This document shows positions 1 to 7,373 of a stretch of DNA of 19,737 nt, piece by piece. The translations under genes were made by a program, and so were the position numbers. Under the pieces are notes generated by a model that saw only the letters and a list, made by a program, of their open reading frames with translations, made no database searches and was not told the DNA's origin. How positions within the stretch are numbered: the first letter of the stretch is position 1; every line of letters starts with the position of its first letter. The stretch lies in NCBI GenBank assembly GCA_049644345.1, contig JBARRS010000202.1, positions 1 through 19,737 on the forward strand, given 5' to 3'. The stretch is from JBARRS01 sp049644345 (GTDB taxonomy: Bacteria; Actinomycetota; Thermoleophilia; Gaiellales; Gaiellaceae).

Positions 1-582
1 ATGGCTGAGTGCGATGCCGTCTGCGAGCACGCACACCTGCCGCTCCAGGCCGGCTCGAGCCGCGTGCTCAAGCGAATGCGGCGCACGTACGACCGGGCGC
101 GCTACCTCGCGCTGGTCGAGCGGATGCGCGCGGCGATTCCGGATCTCGCGCTGACCACGGATCTGATCGTCGGCTTCCCGGGCGAGACCGAGGCAGATTT
201 CATCGAGACGGTCGAGGTCGTCGAGGAGGTCGGCTTCGACGGCGCGTTCACATTCGTGTTCTCGCCGCGCCGTGGCACGGAGGCCGCTGAGCTCCCCGAC
301 CAGGTTTCGGAGCGGGTCAAGCACCAGCGGATCGAGCGGTTGATCGAGGTCGTGCAGCGGGTCGCGGAGCGGCGGAACCTGGAACGGATCGGCAGAGTGG
401 AGGAGGTCCTCGTCGAGGGGCCGAGCCGGACCGAGCCGTCCCTCCTCCGCGGCCGAACGCGGCGGAACACCACCGCGAACTTCGCCGGCGAGGCGCAGCC
501 CGGCGAGCTGGTCGACGTCCGGATCGACGGCGCCACCTCGACGACGCTGCGTGGGAAGCAGTTCGTCTCCGCGGCCGCCTAG
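1..582 (+). CDS. miaB: tRNA-2-methylthio-N6-dimethylallyladenosine synthase, C-terminal part (5' truncated by window)
   Basis: This is the last 193 codons of a MiaB-type radical-SAM methylthiotransferase, which adds a methylthio group to i6A37 of tRNAs reading UNN codons. The [4Fe-4S] CxxxCxxC motif and the N-terminal UPF0004 domain lie before the window. What remains shows the radical-SAM C-terminal half, with HLPLQAGSSRVLKRMRR (residues 12-28), TDLIVGFPGETEADF (53-67) and FVFSPRRGTEAAELPDQ (85-101), followed by a TRAM-like RNA-binding region at about 130-190. The ATG at position 1 is almost certainly internal, because the family is about 450 residues long. The gene ends in TAG 6 nt before miaA, which acts in the preceding step of the same A37 modification, so the two are probably co-transcribed. 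The RimO paralogue is less likely given this neighbour. Confidence 0.93.
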   Translation: MAECDAVCEHAHLPLQAGSSRVLKRMRRTYDRARYLALVERMRAAIPDLALTTDLIVGFPGETEADFIETVEVVEEVGFDGAFTFVFSPRRGTEAAELPDQVSERVKHQRIERLIEVVQRVAERRNLERIGRVEEVLVEGPSRTEPSLLRGRTRRNTTANFAGEAQPGELVDVRIDGATSTTLRGKQFVSAAA

Positions 583-588
583 GCCTCG

Positions 589-1494
589 GTGCCGCTCGTC
601 CTCGCGATTTTCGGCCCGACTGCGTCGGGCAAGAGCGATGTGGCGGAGGCGTTGGCGGAGCGCATTCCGGCAGAGCTCGTCTCCGCCGACGCGATGCAGG
701 TCTACCGGGGCCTGCCGCTCCTGACGAACCAATCGCCCACTCCGGCGCATCTCGTCGGGATCTGGGAGCTGGGTCACGAGTCCTCGGTGGGGGAGTACCA
801 GCGACTCGCGCACGAGAGCATCGACGAGATCCTCGGTCGTGACCGGACTCCTGTAGTGGTCGGCGGAACGGGTCTCTACCTCCGTGCCGCGCTCGGGCGC
901 CTCGAGCTTCCACCTGCGCCGGACCCCGGTCGGCGCGAGCACTGGGAGCGCGTCTACGACCGGCTCGGGGCCGAGCGTGCTCACGAGCTGCTGACCGACC
1001 ACGATCCGGACTCGGCGGCTCGGGTACACGCCAACGATCGCCGCCGAGTCGTGCGCGCGCTCGAGCTGGCAGAGGCGGGCCTCTCGCTCCGGCCCGAACG
1101 TGACCGGCTCTGGAGCGAGGAGATGCGCCACCCGACGCTCGTCTTCGGTCTGGACCTGCCGAAGGACGTGCTCGAGCGCCGGATCGAGGAGCGCACGCGC
1201 CGCATGTTCGAGCTAGGAGTCGAAGATGAGGTGAGGACGGCCCTGCGGGGGCCGATCTCCGCCACTGCGCGCCACATTCACGGCCTCCGCGAGGTGGCGG
1301 AACTGCCGCCGGACGAGGCGTTGCGTGCGCTCGTCGTCCGGACGCGCCGCTATGCGGCATACCAGCGCAAGTGGATGCGCCGGATGCCCGGCCTCGCTAG
1401 CGTTCGGGCGGATCGCCCGCCAGGCGAGACCGCCGATGAGATCCTCGAAATGGCACGCGCTCGGGAACGTCTACCTGCTGGTCGAGGGCGCTGA
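589..1494 (+). CDS. miaA: tRNA dimethylallyltransferase
   Basis: MiaA transfers a dimethylallyl group from DMAPP to N6 of A37 in tRNA, producing the i6A that MiaB then methylthiolates. The 301-residue product has the P-loop GPTASGKS (residues 9-16), the SADAMQVYRGL segment (32-42) that holds the A37-contacting Asp, and the GGTGLYLRAAL motif near residue 100. The C-terminal half has the usual RTRRYAAYQRKWMRR basic helix. Length is normal for the family. The start is GTG, 6 nt after the miaB stop, and it places the P-loop at the expected distance from the N-terminus. The last 59 nt overlap the start of the dapF-like gene in another frame. The LVGIWEL stretch replaces the more usual LIDI form, which is a minor variation. 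Confidence 0.95.
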   Translation: MPLVLAIFGPTASGKSDVAEALAERIPAELVSADAMQVYRGLPLLTNQSPTPAHLVGIWELGHESSVGEYQRLAHESIDEILGRDRTPVVVGGTGLYLRAALGRLELPPAPDPGRREHWERVYDRLGAERAHELLTDHDPDSAARVHANDRRRVVRALELAEAGLSLRPERDRLWSEEMRHPTLVFGLDLPKDVLERRIEERTRRMFELGVEDEVRTALRGPISATARHIHGLREVAELPPDEALRALVVRTRRYAAYQRKWMRRMPGLASVRADRPPGETADEILEMARARERLPAGRGR

Positions 1495-2131
1495 GCTGAC
1501 GCCGGAGGAGGTGGGGCGCGCGGTCGGGGACGCCGACGGGGTCGTGGAGGTCGTCGAGGCCGGTCCTGACTGGGCGGAGGTACGGATCTGGAATCCCGAC
1601 GGCTCGGAGCCGGAGATGTCCGGCAACGGCACCCGGATCGCGGCGGCGTGGCTCATCGAGCAGACCGGGGCCCGCGACGTGCGGATCCGAGTCGGTCCGC
1701 GCGAGGTCGCTGCCAGTGCGCTCGCGGACGGCCTGATCGAGCAGGATCTCGGCGCGGTCGAGGTGGGAGCCTCCGAGCGGGTCGAAGGGCTCGAGCTGAC
1801 GCCCGTCTCGGTCGGAAACCCGCACGCCGTCGTCCGCGGCAGGCCGGAGGAGATCACTCGCATCGGGCCGATGCTCGAGGCGCACCCGCGCTTTCCAAGG
1901 GGAACGAACGTCCAGGTCGTTCACGTCGACGCGCCCGGTGAGGTAAGCGCGCGGGTCTGGGAGCGTGGGGTGGGGGAGACTTCGTCCTCGGGCACGAGCG
2001 CCGTCGCGGTCGCCGCCGCGACGCACGGAGACGGCGAGGTCGTCGTCGTGCACTTCCCCGGCGGCGACCTGCGCGTCCGCTTGGAGCACGGCCGCGCGTA
2101 CCTCACGGGCCCGGCCGAAGAGCTCGAATAG
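1436..2131 (+). CDS. dapF: Diaminopimelate epimerase family protein lacking both catalytic cysteines
   Basis: This 231-residue protein has the DapF fold signature. It has KWHALGN at residues 5-11 (family KMHGLGN), EMSGNGTR at 60-67, SVGNPHAVV, FPRGTNVQVV and ERGVGETSSSGTS ending at 188. DapF normally interconverts LL- and meso-diaminopimelate with two cysteines, in MCGNG and ETxxCGTG. Here both positions are serine: Ser62 (TCC, 1619-1621) and Ser185 (TCG, 1988-1990). Substrate-contact motifs around them (GTNV, ERG, GNPHA) are kept. The chosen ATG at 1436 lies inside miaA and puts the family N-terminus at residue 1; a longer in-frame extension to 1325 is an miaA shadow. The product is somewhat shorter than typical DapF (about 270-280). 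Its place beside the dapE-dapC-dapD operon supports a role in diaminopimelate metabolism, but epimerase activity cannot be assumed. Confidence 0.85.
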   Translation: MRSSKWHALGNVYLLVEGAELTPEEVGRAVGDADGVVEVVEAGPDWAEVRIWNPDGSEPEMSGNGTRIAAAWLIEQTGARDVRIRVGPREVAASALADGLIEQDLGAVEVGASERVEGLELTPVSVGNPHAVVRGRPEEITRIGPMLEAHPRFPRGTNVQVVHVDAPGEVSARVWERGVGETSSSGTSAVAVAAATHGDGEVVVVHFPGGDLRVRLEHGRAYLTGPAEELE

Positions 2132-2185
2132 CCACCCTTCCTTCACATTCACGCCGGCTTCAACCCGCTAGCGTGAGCTCCCCGT

Positions 2186-2209
2186 GGGTGGGTGGGGGTT
2201 TGGGATGGG
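2186..2209 (+). other. Putative G-quadruplex in the convergent dapF/dapD gap
   Basis: The 94-bp gap between two convergent stop codons (2132-2225) holds no ORF and no clear hairpin-plus-T-run terminator. It does contain five G-runs on the + strand: GGG 2186-2188, GGG 2190-2192, GGGGG 2194-2198, GGG 2202-2204 and GGG 2207-2209. Loops are 1, 1, 3 and 2 nt. This fits the standard short-loop quadruplex pattern and would lie in the 3' untranslated RNA of dapF. Opposing transcription from dapD reads the C-rich strand. A role in termination or collision control is inference only. Confidence 0.5.
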
Positions 2210-2225
2210 ACCGCTCGGGACCGCG

Positions 2226-2978
2226 CTACGCCCCGATCCCATGCTCCCGCAGCGCGTCGTTCAGGCTCGTCCTCAGGTCAGTCGACTCGCGGCGCTGCCC
2301 GACGATGAGGGCGCACGCGAGCTGATACGTGCCGGCCGGGAACTCCTTCGGCCGCGTGCCCGGCACCACGACGGCCCGCGGAGGCACCCAGCCACGGTGC
2401 TCGACCGGCTCCTCCCCGGTGACGTCGATCACCGGTACCGAGGCTGTGAGCGAGACGTTGGGCGCCAGGACGGCCTGCTCGCCGACGACCACGCCCTCGG
2501 TGAGGATGCAGCGCGAGCCGATGAACGCACCGTCCTCGACGATCACCGGCCGCTTGCCCGGCGGCTCGAGCACGCCGCCGATCCCGACTCCGCCCGCGAG
2601 GTGGACGTCGGCTCCGATCTGCGCACCCGATCCGACGGTGGCCCAGGTATCGACCATCGTGTTCGGGCCGACCCAGGCGCCGATGTTGACGTAGCTCGGC
2701 ATCAGGATCACCCCCGGGGAGAGGTAGGCGCCGTATCTGGCCGTCGCGGGCGGGACGACACGCACTCCAAGCTGCTCGTAGCCCCGCTTCAGCGGGATTC
2801 GGTCGTGGTACTCGAACGGGCCGACCTCTTGTGGCTCCAACTCCCGCAGGCGGAAGTACTCGACGATCGCCCGCTGCGCCTCCTCGTTCACCCGCCACTC
2901 GCCGTCGACCTTCTCCGCGACGCGCGTCTCGCCGCGGTCGAGCGCGGCGATCAGCTCCTCGACCTGCTCCGGCGTCAC
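2226..2978 (-). CDS. dapD: 2,3,4,5-tetrahydropyridine-2,6-dicarboxylate N-succinyltransferase
   Basis: DapD succinylates tetrahydrodipicolinate with succinyl-CoA, the committing step of the succinylase branch to diaminopimelate and lysine. The 250-residue product closely follows the enterobacterial type: RVAEKVDGEW (19-28), VRVVPPATAR (72-81), LMPSYVNIGA (92-101), MVDTWATVGSGAQIG (108-122) and HLAGGVGIGGVLEP (126-139). The central part carries the hexapeptide pattern of a left-handed beta-helix acyltransferase. I chose the GTG at 2978 because it forms a GTGA overlap with the dapC stop. An ATG at 3014 would add 12 residues without family support. The gene is last in the dapE-dapC-dapD operon. 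Confidence 0.95.
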   Translation of the reverse strand: MTPEQVEELIAALDRGETRVAEKVDGEWRVNEEAQRAIVEYFRLRELEPQEVGPFEYHDRIPLKRGYEQLGVRVVPPATARYGAYLSPGVILMPSYVNIGAWVGPNTMVDTWATVGSGAQIGADVHLAGGVGIGGVLEPPGKRPVIVEDGAFIGSRCILTEGVVVGEQAVLAPNVSLTASVPVIDVTGEEPVEHRGWVPPRAVVVPGTRPKEFPAGTYQLACALIVGQRRESTDLRTSLNDALREHGIGA

Positions 2979-4120
2979 AGCGCCTCGTCGAGGATCGACG
3001 CAGCCCGCTTGCACTCCTCGATCGTCGGGACGAGCGCCATACGCCAGTAGCCCCCGCCGCTCGGCCCGAAGAACGTTCCGGGCGAGACGATCAGCCCATG
3101 CTCGAGCAGTCGCTCGGAGAGCTCATCGGCCGTCTCGCCGGCAGGCGCCTCGAGCCAGAGATACATCGTCGCCGGCCCTCCGGCCGAGCGGACGCCTTTG
3201 CGCTCGAGCACGTCGAGCAGCACTCCGCGCTTCTCCCGGTAGACCTCGCGTGTCCGCTCGACGTGCTGCTCGTCACCCCAGGCGGCGACGGACGCGCGCT
3301 GGACGAACTCCTGAGGCGCCGTCCCGACGCTCGGCCGGTACTGCTTGAGCGCGGCGATGAGCTCGGCGCTGCCCGCCACGAATCCGGACCGATAGCCCGT
3401 CATCGAAGAGCGCTTGCTGAGCGTGTTGAACACGGCCACGTGGTCGAGCCCAGCTTCGAGCGCGGAGTGGGGTGGCCCCTCGAACCAGAGCTCGGTGTAC
3501 GCCTCGTCCGACGCGAGCAGGAAGTCGTGCTCGCGCGCGAGCTCCGCCGCGCGCACGAAGAGCTCGAGCGGTGCGACCGCGCCGGTCGGGTTGTTGGGGT
3601 AGTTGAGCCAGAGGATCGCGGTCCGCCGCCAGGTCTCGTCGCCCACGACGTCGAGATCGGGCAGGAACCCGTGCTCCTCGAGCAGGGGAAGCGCCTGGAC
3701 CTCCGCGCCGGCGAAGCGGGCGCCCCGGTCGTAGACGGGATACCCCGGCTCGGTGATCAGCACCAGCCGGCGCTCGCTGTGCGGGTCGACGACGAGCTGT
3801 GCGAGGGTGAAGATCGCTTCCTTGCTGCCGTAGGTCGGGATCACCTCGGTCTCGGGATCGAGCGAGACGCCGAAGCGACGGCCGCACCAGCCGGCGAGGG
3901 CGGCTCGCAGCTCTGGCAGGCCCTCCGCGAGCGGATAGCTCGAGGTCTCCTCGAGGCCGTCGACGAGAGCCTGCCGGACGAGCTCGGGGGTCGGCTCGCG
4001 GGGGTCGCCCTTGCCGAAGTCGATCAGCTCGACGCCTTCGGCCGCGAGCCGCCGCTTGGCTTGGTCGAGCCGGACGAACGGATAGACGCCGGTGCCGGCG
4101 AGGACGGGGGAGAGCTGCAC
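2975..4120 (-). CDS. dapC: Succinyldiaminopimelate transaminase (class I/II PLP aminotransferase)
   Basis: This 381-residue fold-type I aminotransferase most likely converts N-succinyl-2-amino-6-ketopimelate to N-succinyl-LL-diaminopimelate using glutamate. Visible PLP-site residues are Asn173/Asn177 in NYPNNPTG, Asp205 in SDEAY, the Schiff-base Lys236 in NTLSKRSSMTGYR, and Arg244. The substrate carboxylate-binding Arg is probably the one in GGGYWRMALVP near the C-terminus. The start is GTG at 4120, two bases after the dapE stop, and the stop overlaps the dapD start. The specific substrate rests on this context: by sequence alone an alpha-aminotransferase of another pathway would be possible. 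It replaces ArgD, which does this step in enterics. Confidence 0.9.
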   Translation of the reverse strand: MQLSPVLAGTGVYPFVRLDQAKRRLAAEGVELIDFGKGDPREPTPELVRQALVDGLEETSSYPLAEGLPELRAALAGWCGRRFGVSLDPETEVIPTYGSKEAIFTLAQLVVDPHSERRLVLITEPGYPVYDRGARFAGAEVQALPLLEEHGFLPDLDVVGDETWRRTAILWLNYPNNPTGAVAPLELFVRAAELAREHDFLLASDEAYTELWFEGPPHSALEAGLDHVAVFNTLSKRSSMTGYRSGFVAGSAELIAALKQYRPSVGTAPQEFVQRASVAAWGDEQHVERTREVYREKRGVLLDVLERKGVRSAGGPATMYLWLEAPAGETADELSERLLEHGLIVSPGTFFGPSGGGYWRMALVPTIEECKRAASILDEAL

Positions 4121-4122
4121 GC

Positions 4123-5154
4123 TTAGACGCTACCGCCGAGGAAGCGCCGCAGCGCGTCGAACGTACGGGTGAGCTCTCGAACCTCGACGCGCTCGTCGCG
4201 CCGGTGGGCGTACCCGGTCGCACCCGGCCCGAGGTTGACGGCGTCGATCCCAGCTGCGGCAAATTGCGCCACGGGCGTCCAGGCCTGCTTCGGTTCGACC
4301 TCGAACCCTCCGGCCTCGCGTAGCGCCCGTACGAGCGGCAGCTCGACCGCCACCGGCGCGCCGGGCGAGTTCGAGAGCACCTCGAGCTCGCCGCCCGGAA
4401 GGAGCTCGCGCAGGCGCTGTTCGGCCTGCTCGGCCGAGCGGTGTGGTGCGTAGCGAAAGTTGAGCCGGCAGGAAGCGTGGTCGGGAACGACGTTGTCGGC
4501 GATTCCGCCCTCGATTGCGACGACGCTCAGCACCTCGCGGAAGACCAGCCCCTCGACCTCGACGTCGACGGGCTCCATGCTCGCCACAGGCGTCAGCGCG
4601 CGAATCGCCTCGTGGATCGCATTGTGGCCCGTCCAGGGGCGCGCAGAGTGGGCGCTCGTACCGTACAACACAAGCCGGGCGACGAGGTTGCCGAGACAGC
4701 CGGCCTGAATGGTGTTGTCGGTGGGCTCGAGCATGATCGCGAGCTTCGCCTCTCGGGCCGCCCGGCAGGCCTCGAGGAAGGACGGCAGCGGGCTCTCCTC
4801 GGCCGGCCCTTCTTCCCGCGTGAAGAAGAGATAGCCGGCACCGACCCCGGCGCGGGCGAGCTCGATCATCACGGCGAGGCCGCCCTTCATGTCGCTCGCG
4901 CCGAGGCCGACGACGAACCCGCCCTCGAGGCGCCCGGGCAGATTGTCCTGAGCCGGAACGGTGTCGAGATGCCCCGCGAGGAGCACACGCGGCTCTCCCG
5001 GCGTGCGGAAGAAGAGGACGTCCCCGTCATCCCACTCTGGCTCGAGCGTCATCGCGTCGCGGACATAGCGGGCGATCTCGGCCTCGGAGCCGGTGGCGGA
5101 GGAAATATCGACGAGCGCCAGCGTCCTGGCCGCGAGCACGGAATCCAGATTCAT
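4123..5154 (-). CDS. dapE: Succinyl-diaminopimelate desuccinylase (M20 metallopeptidase family)
   Basis: DapE hydrolyses N-succinyl-LL-diaminopimelate to LL-diaminopimelate and succinate. This 343-residue M20-family protein has the di-zinc ligands and catalytic residues in order: His62 and Asp64 in GHLDTVP, bridging Asp88 in GASDMKGG, the Glu pair at 114-115 in TREEGPAEES, MLEPTD at 141-146, the dimerisation-domain GTSAHSARPW (165-174), and a C-terminal His in GYAHRRDE. The first gene of the dapE-dapC-dapD operon, it diverges from hflX. The start is either ATG 5154 (chosen) or ATG 5163. ATG 5154 sits one base after the start expected from the AATTAT -10-like box at 5167-5162, whereas 5163 would overlap that box. 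A longer extension to 5358 runs antisense through hflX and is rejected. Confidence 0.92.
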   Translation of the reverse strand: MNLDSVLAARTLALVDISSATGSEAEIARYVRDAMTLEPEWDDGDVLFFRTPGEPRVLLAGHLDTVPAQDNLPGRLEGGFVVGLGASDMKGGLAVMIELARAGVGAGYLFFTREEGPAEESPLPSFLEACRAAREAKLAIMLEPTDNTIQAGCLGNLVARLVLYGTSAHSARPWTGHNAIHEAIRALTPVASMEPVDVEVEGLVFREVLSVVAIEGGIADNVVPDHASCRLNFRYAPHRSAEQAEQRLRELLPGGELEVLSNSPGAPVAVELPLVRALREAGGFEVEPKQAWTPVAQFAAAGIDAVNLGPGATGYAHRRDERVEVRELTRTFDALRRFLGGSV

Positions 5155-5160
5155 TCGGGG

Positions 5161-5167
5161 CATAATT
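5161..5167. promoter_or_regulatory. Candidate bidirectional -10 element between dapE and hflX
   Basis: Only 19 bp separate the two divergent start codons. On the + strand CATAAT (5161-5166) ends 7 nt before the hflX GTG at 5174. On the - strand AATTAT (5167-5162) ends 7 nt before the dapE ATG at 5154. Both hexamers keep the key A at position 2 and T at position 6. The same base pairs could therefore open transcription in both directions and give leaderless mRNAs. No convincing -35 or Shine-Dalgarno is visible on either side. It is inferred from spacing alone. Confidence 0.5.
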
Positions 5168-5173
5168 GCCTGC

Positions 5174-6487
5174 GTGACGAATCGCCAACCGGATCCCGCG
5201 CCGGGAGCCGAGCCCGAGCGTGGGTTCGTCGTCGCCGTACTGGCGCCCGGCGTCGATCCCGAGCGCGAACTGGCAGAGCTCAGCGAGCTCGCGCGCACGG
5301 CCGGCGTCGAGCCGGCCGGGGAGCTCGTCCAGCATCGCCCGCAGCCGGATCGCCGCACCTATGTCGGCAAAGGCAAGCTCGCGGAGCTCAGACAGGCCTT
5401 CTCACGGGCCGGCGCCGAGGCGCTGCTCGTGGACGACGAGCTTTCGCCGACGCAGCAGCGCCAGCTCGAGGACGCGCTCCAGGCCCGGGTCGTCGATCGC
5501 ACCCAGCTGATCCTCGACATCTTCGCCCAGCACGCCGTCACCGCTGAGGGAAAGCTTCAGGTCGAGCTCGCGCAGCTCGAGTACAACCTGCCGCGCATGC
5601 GGGGGTTGTGGCAGCATCTCGAGCGGCTCGGAGGCGGCGTCGGGACGCGGGGCCCCGGCGAGAGTCAGCTCGAGACGGACCGACGGCTCGCACGGCGTCG
5701 GATCGGTCTCCTGCGCGAGCGGTTGCGGGAGCTTGGGCGCCAGCGCGAGACGAGGCGGAAGTCCCGTCGTCGCGCGGAGACGCCGACGATCGCGCTCGCC
5801 GGGTACACGAATGTGGGCAAGTCGACGCTCTTGAACGCGCTCACGGAGGCGTCCGTGCCGGTGCGTGACCGCCTCTTCGAGACTCTCGATCCGACGACCC
5901 GCGGCTTCGACGTCGACGGCCGCCGCTACCTGCTGACGGACACGGTGGGCTTCATCCGCCGCCTGCCGCATCAGCTTGTCGAGGGTTTTGCGGCGACCCT
6001 CGAAGAGACGCTCGTCGCCGACCTCGTACTCCACGTTCTCGACGCGTCTGCCGCCCCCGAGGAGCTCGACGAACAGCGCCACGCCGTCGACGCGGTGCTC
6101 GCCGAGATCGGCGCGTCGTCGATTCCTGTAGTCCTCGTCCTCAACAAGATCGATGCTGTCGATCCGCTGCGCAGGCGGAGACTCGCGAACCGGTTCCCCG
6201 ATGCGCTCCACGTCTCGGCGCTGACCGGTGAGGGGCTCGACGAGCTTCGACACCGCATGGCGGCGCAGTTCGCGGAGCGGTTCGAGGCCGTCGAGCTCCT
6301 GCTTCCGTACGAGGACGGCCGTAAGCTCGCCGAGCTCTACGCGCTCGGCGCGCCGATCGAGCGGCGGGACGACCGGCCGGACGGGATCTTCGTGCGGGCG
6401 CACCTGCCTCGGCGCGAGCTGAGGCGCTTCGCTCCCTATCTCGTTGCCGAGGCGCAGGAGCCGCCTGCGCGCGCACGCCTGCGTTGA
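5174..6487 (+). CDS. hflX: GTPase HflX (ribosome-splitting)
   Basis: HflX is a translational GTPase-family protein that binds the 50S subunit and splits stalled or hibernating ribosomes during stress. The 437-residue product has the N-terminal HflX domain with YVGKGK (63-68), DDELSPTQQRQLED (87-100), VVDRTQLILDIFAQHA (106-121), and the glycine-rich LGGGVGTRGPGESQLETDRR (152-171). The G domain follows: G1 GYTNVGKS (210-217), LDPTTR (238-243), G3 DTVGFIRRLPHQLVEGF (256-272) and G4 NKID (324-327). The GTG at 5174 is preferred over an upstream ATG at 5093 because a -10-like CATAAT sits directly before it and the extension is antisense to dapE. It heads a unit with dut and a NUDIX gene. Confidence 0.95.
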   Translation: MTNRQPDPAPGAEPERGFVVAVLAPGVDPERELAELSELARTAGVEPAGELVQHRPQPDRRTYVGKGKLAELRQAFSRAGAEALLVDDELSPTQQRQLEDALQARVVDRTQLILDIFAQHAVTAEGKLQVELAQLEYNLPRMRGLWQHLERLGGGVGTRGPGESQLETDRRLARRRIGLLRERLRELGRQRETRRKSRRRAETPTIALAGYTNVGKSTLLNALTEASVPVRDRLFETLDPTTRGFDVDGRRYLLTDTVGFIRRLPHQLVEGFAATLEETLVADLVLHVLDASAAPEELDEQRHAVDAVLAEIGASSIPVVLVLNKIDAVDPLRRRRLANRFPDALHVSALTGEGLDELRHRMAAQFAERFEAVELLLPYEDGRKLAELYALGAPIERRDDRPDGIFVRAHLPRRELRRFAPYLVAEAQEPPARARLR

Positions 6488-6918
6488 TCGAGCTGGCCGT
6501 CCGCCGCCTACGGGTCGACGCGGTGCTGCCGGCTCGCGCCTACACGGGCGACGCGGGCCTCGACCTCTCCGCCTGCGACCGGTTCGAGCTCGCCCCGGGC
6601 GAGCGGGCCGTCGTGCCCACCGGAGTTGCAGTCGCGATTCCAGAGGGCTTCGCAGGCTTCGTCCAGCCCCGTTCCGGCCTTGCTGCGGAGCACGGGATCT
6701 CCGTCGTCAACGCTCCCGGCTTGATCGACACGGGCTACAGGGGCGAGCTGCGGGTCGTGCTGCTGAACACGGATTCGAGCGCGACCTTCGTCGTCGAGCC
6801 GGGCATGCGGATCGCCCAGCTCGTGGTCCTGCCTGTCCCGGAGGTCGAGCTCGTCGAGCTGGAGGAGCTGCCCGCGAGCGAGCGGGGCGTGCGCGGCTTC
6901 GGCTCCTCGCGCGTGTGA
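6484..6918 (+). CDS. dut: Deoxyuridine 5'-triphosphate nucleotidohydrolase
   Basis: dUTPase hydrolyses dUTP to dUMP and diphosphate, which keeps uracil out of DNA and feeds dTMP synthesis. The 144-residue protein has the five motifs of the trimeric family: AGLDLSA (about 24-30), PTGVAVAIP (about 44-52), PRSGLAAEHGI (60-70), NAPGLIDTGYRGE (75-87) with the catalytic Asp and Tyr, MRIAQLVVLP (101-110), and the glycine-rich C-terminal RGVRGFGSS that closes over the nucleotide. The start is TTG at 6484, overlapping the hflX TGA by 4 nt (TTGA). This gives the normal N-terminus and suggests translational coupling to hflX. Confidence 0.95.
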   Translation: MIELAVRRLRVDAVLPARAYTGDAGLDLSACDRFELAPGERAVVPTGVAVAIPEGFAGFVQPRSGLAAEHGISVVNAPGLIDTGYRGELRVVLLNTDSSATFVVEPGMRIAQLVVLPVPEVELVELEELPASERGVRGFGSSRV

Positions 6919-7373
6919 CCGTGGAGCCGCGGATCCGTGTCTCCGCGATTCTCCGCTGGCACGGGCGCATGCTGCTCTGCCGGCACGAGAAGGACGAGAA
7001 GCATTACTGGCTGCTTCCCGGCGGCGGCGTCGATTCGGGCGAGAGCCTCGTGGACGCCCTCCACCGCGAGCTCGCCGAGGAGATCGGGATCGAGGACGAG
7101 ATGCCGGTCGAGGGGCCGGTCGCGATCGTCGACTCGATCTCGCCCGTTCGGAGCTTCGCGCAGAAGCACGTCGTCCACATCATCTTCGCCGGCGACCTCG
7201 GGGGCCGCTCACTGGAGGCCGTGACGTCGCAGGACGCCGCAGTGCACGGCCACCGGCTGTTTGCGATCGACGAGCTCGACGACGTCGTGCTCCATCCGCC
7301 GATCCAGCGCTTTCTCCAGCGCTGGCGTCCTGGCGATCCCGCCGTGTACCTGGGCGCCCTCTGGGCGCGCTAG
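6915..7373 (+). CDS. NUDIX hydrolase
   Basis: This 152-residue protein has a perfect NUDIX box: Gly37, Glu43, then Arg51-Glu52 and Glu55-Glu56-x-Gly58 (GX5EX7REUXEEXGU). The family hydrolyses nucleoside diphosphates linked to another moiety using Mg2+ bound by the box glutamates. The substrate cannot be read from the sequence, although the dut neighbour makes nucleotide-pool cleaning plausible. The box is preceded by YWLLPGGGVDSGE. GTG at 6915 forms a GTGA overlap with the dut stop; a second GTG at 6921 is possible. A much longer in-frame extension to 6444 crosses dut and is a shadow. At its 3' end the stop shares the palindrome CTAG (7370-7373) with the opposing gatD stop. Confidence 0.88.
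   Translation: MTVEPRIRVSAILRWHGRMLLCRHEKDEKHYWLLPGGGVDSGESLVDALHRELAEEIGIEDEMPVEGPVAIVDSISPVRSFAQKHVVHIIFAGDLGGRSLEAVTSQDAAVHGHRLFAIDELDDVVLHPPIQRFLQRWRPGDPAVYLGALWAR

Noticed and set aside
2184..4126. Long + strand open frames opposite dapD and dapC.
   Set aside because: The - strand frames carry complete enzyme motifs; these + strand frames are antisense shadows of high-GC coding DNA.
6444..6914. N-terminal extension of the NUDIX protein through dut.
   Set aside because: The dut frame has all five family motifs, and the GTGA overlap at 6915 explains the NUDIX start.
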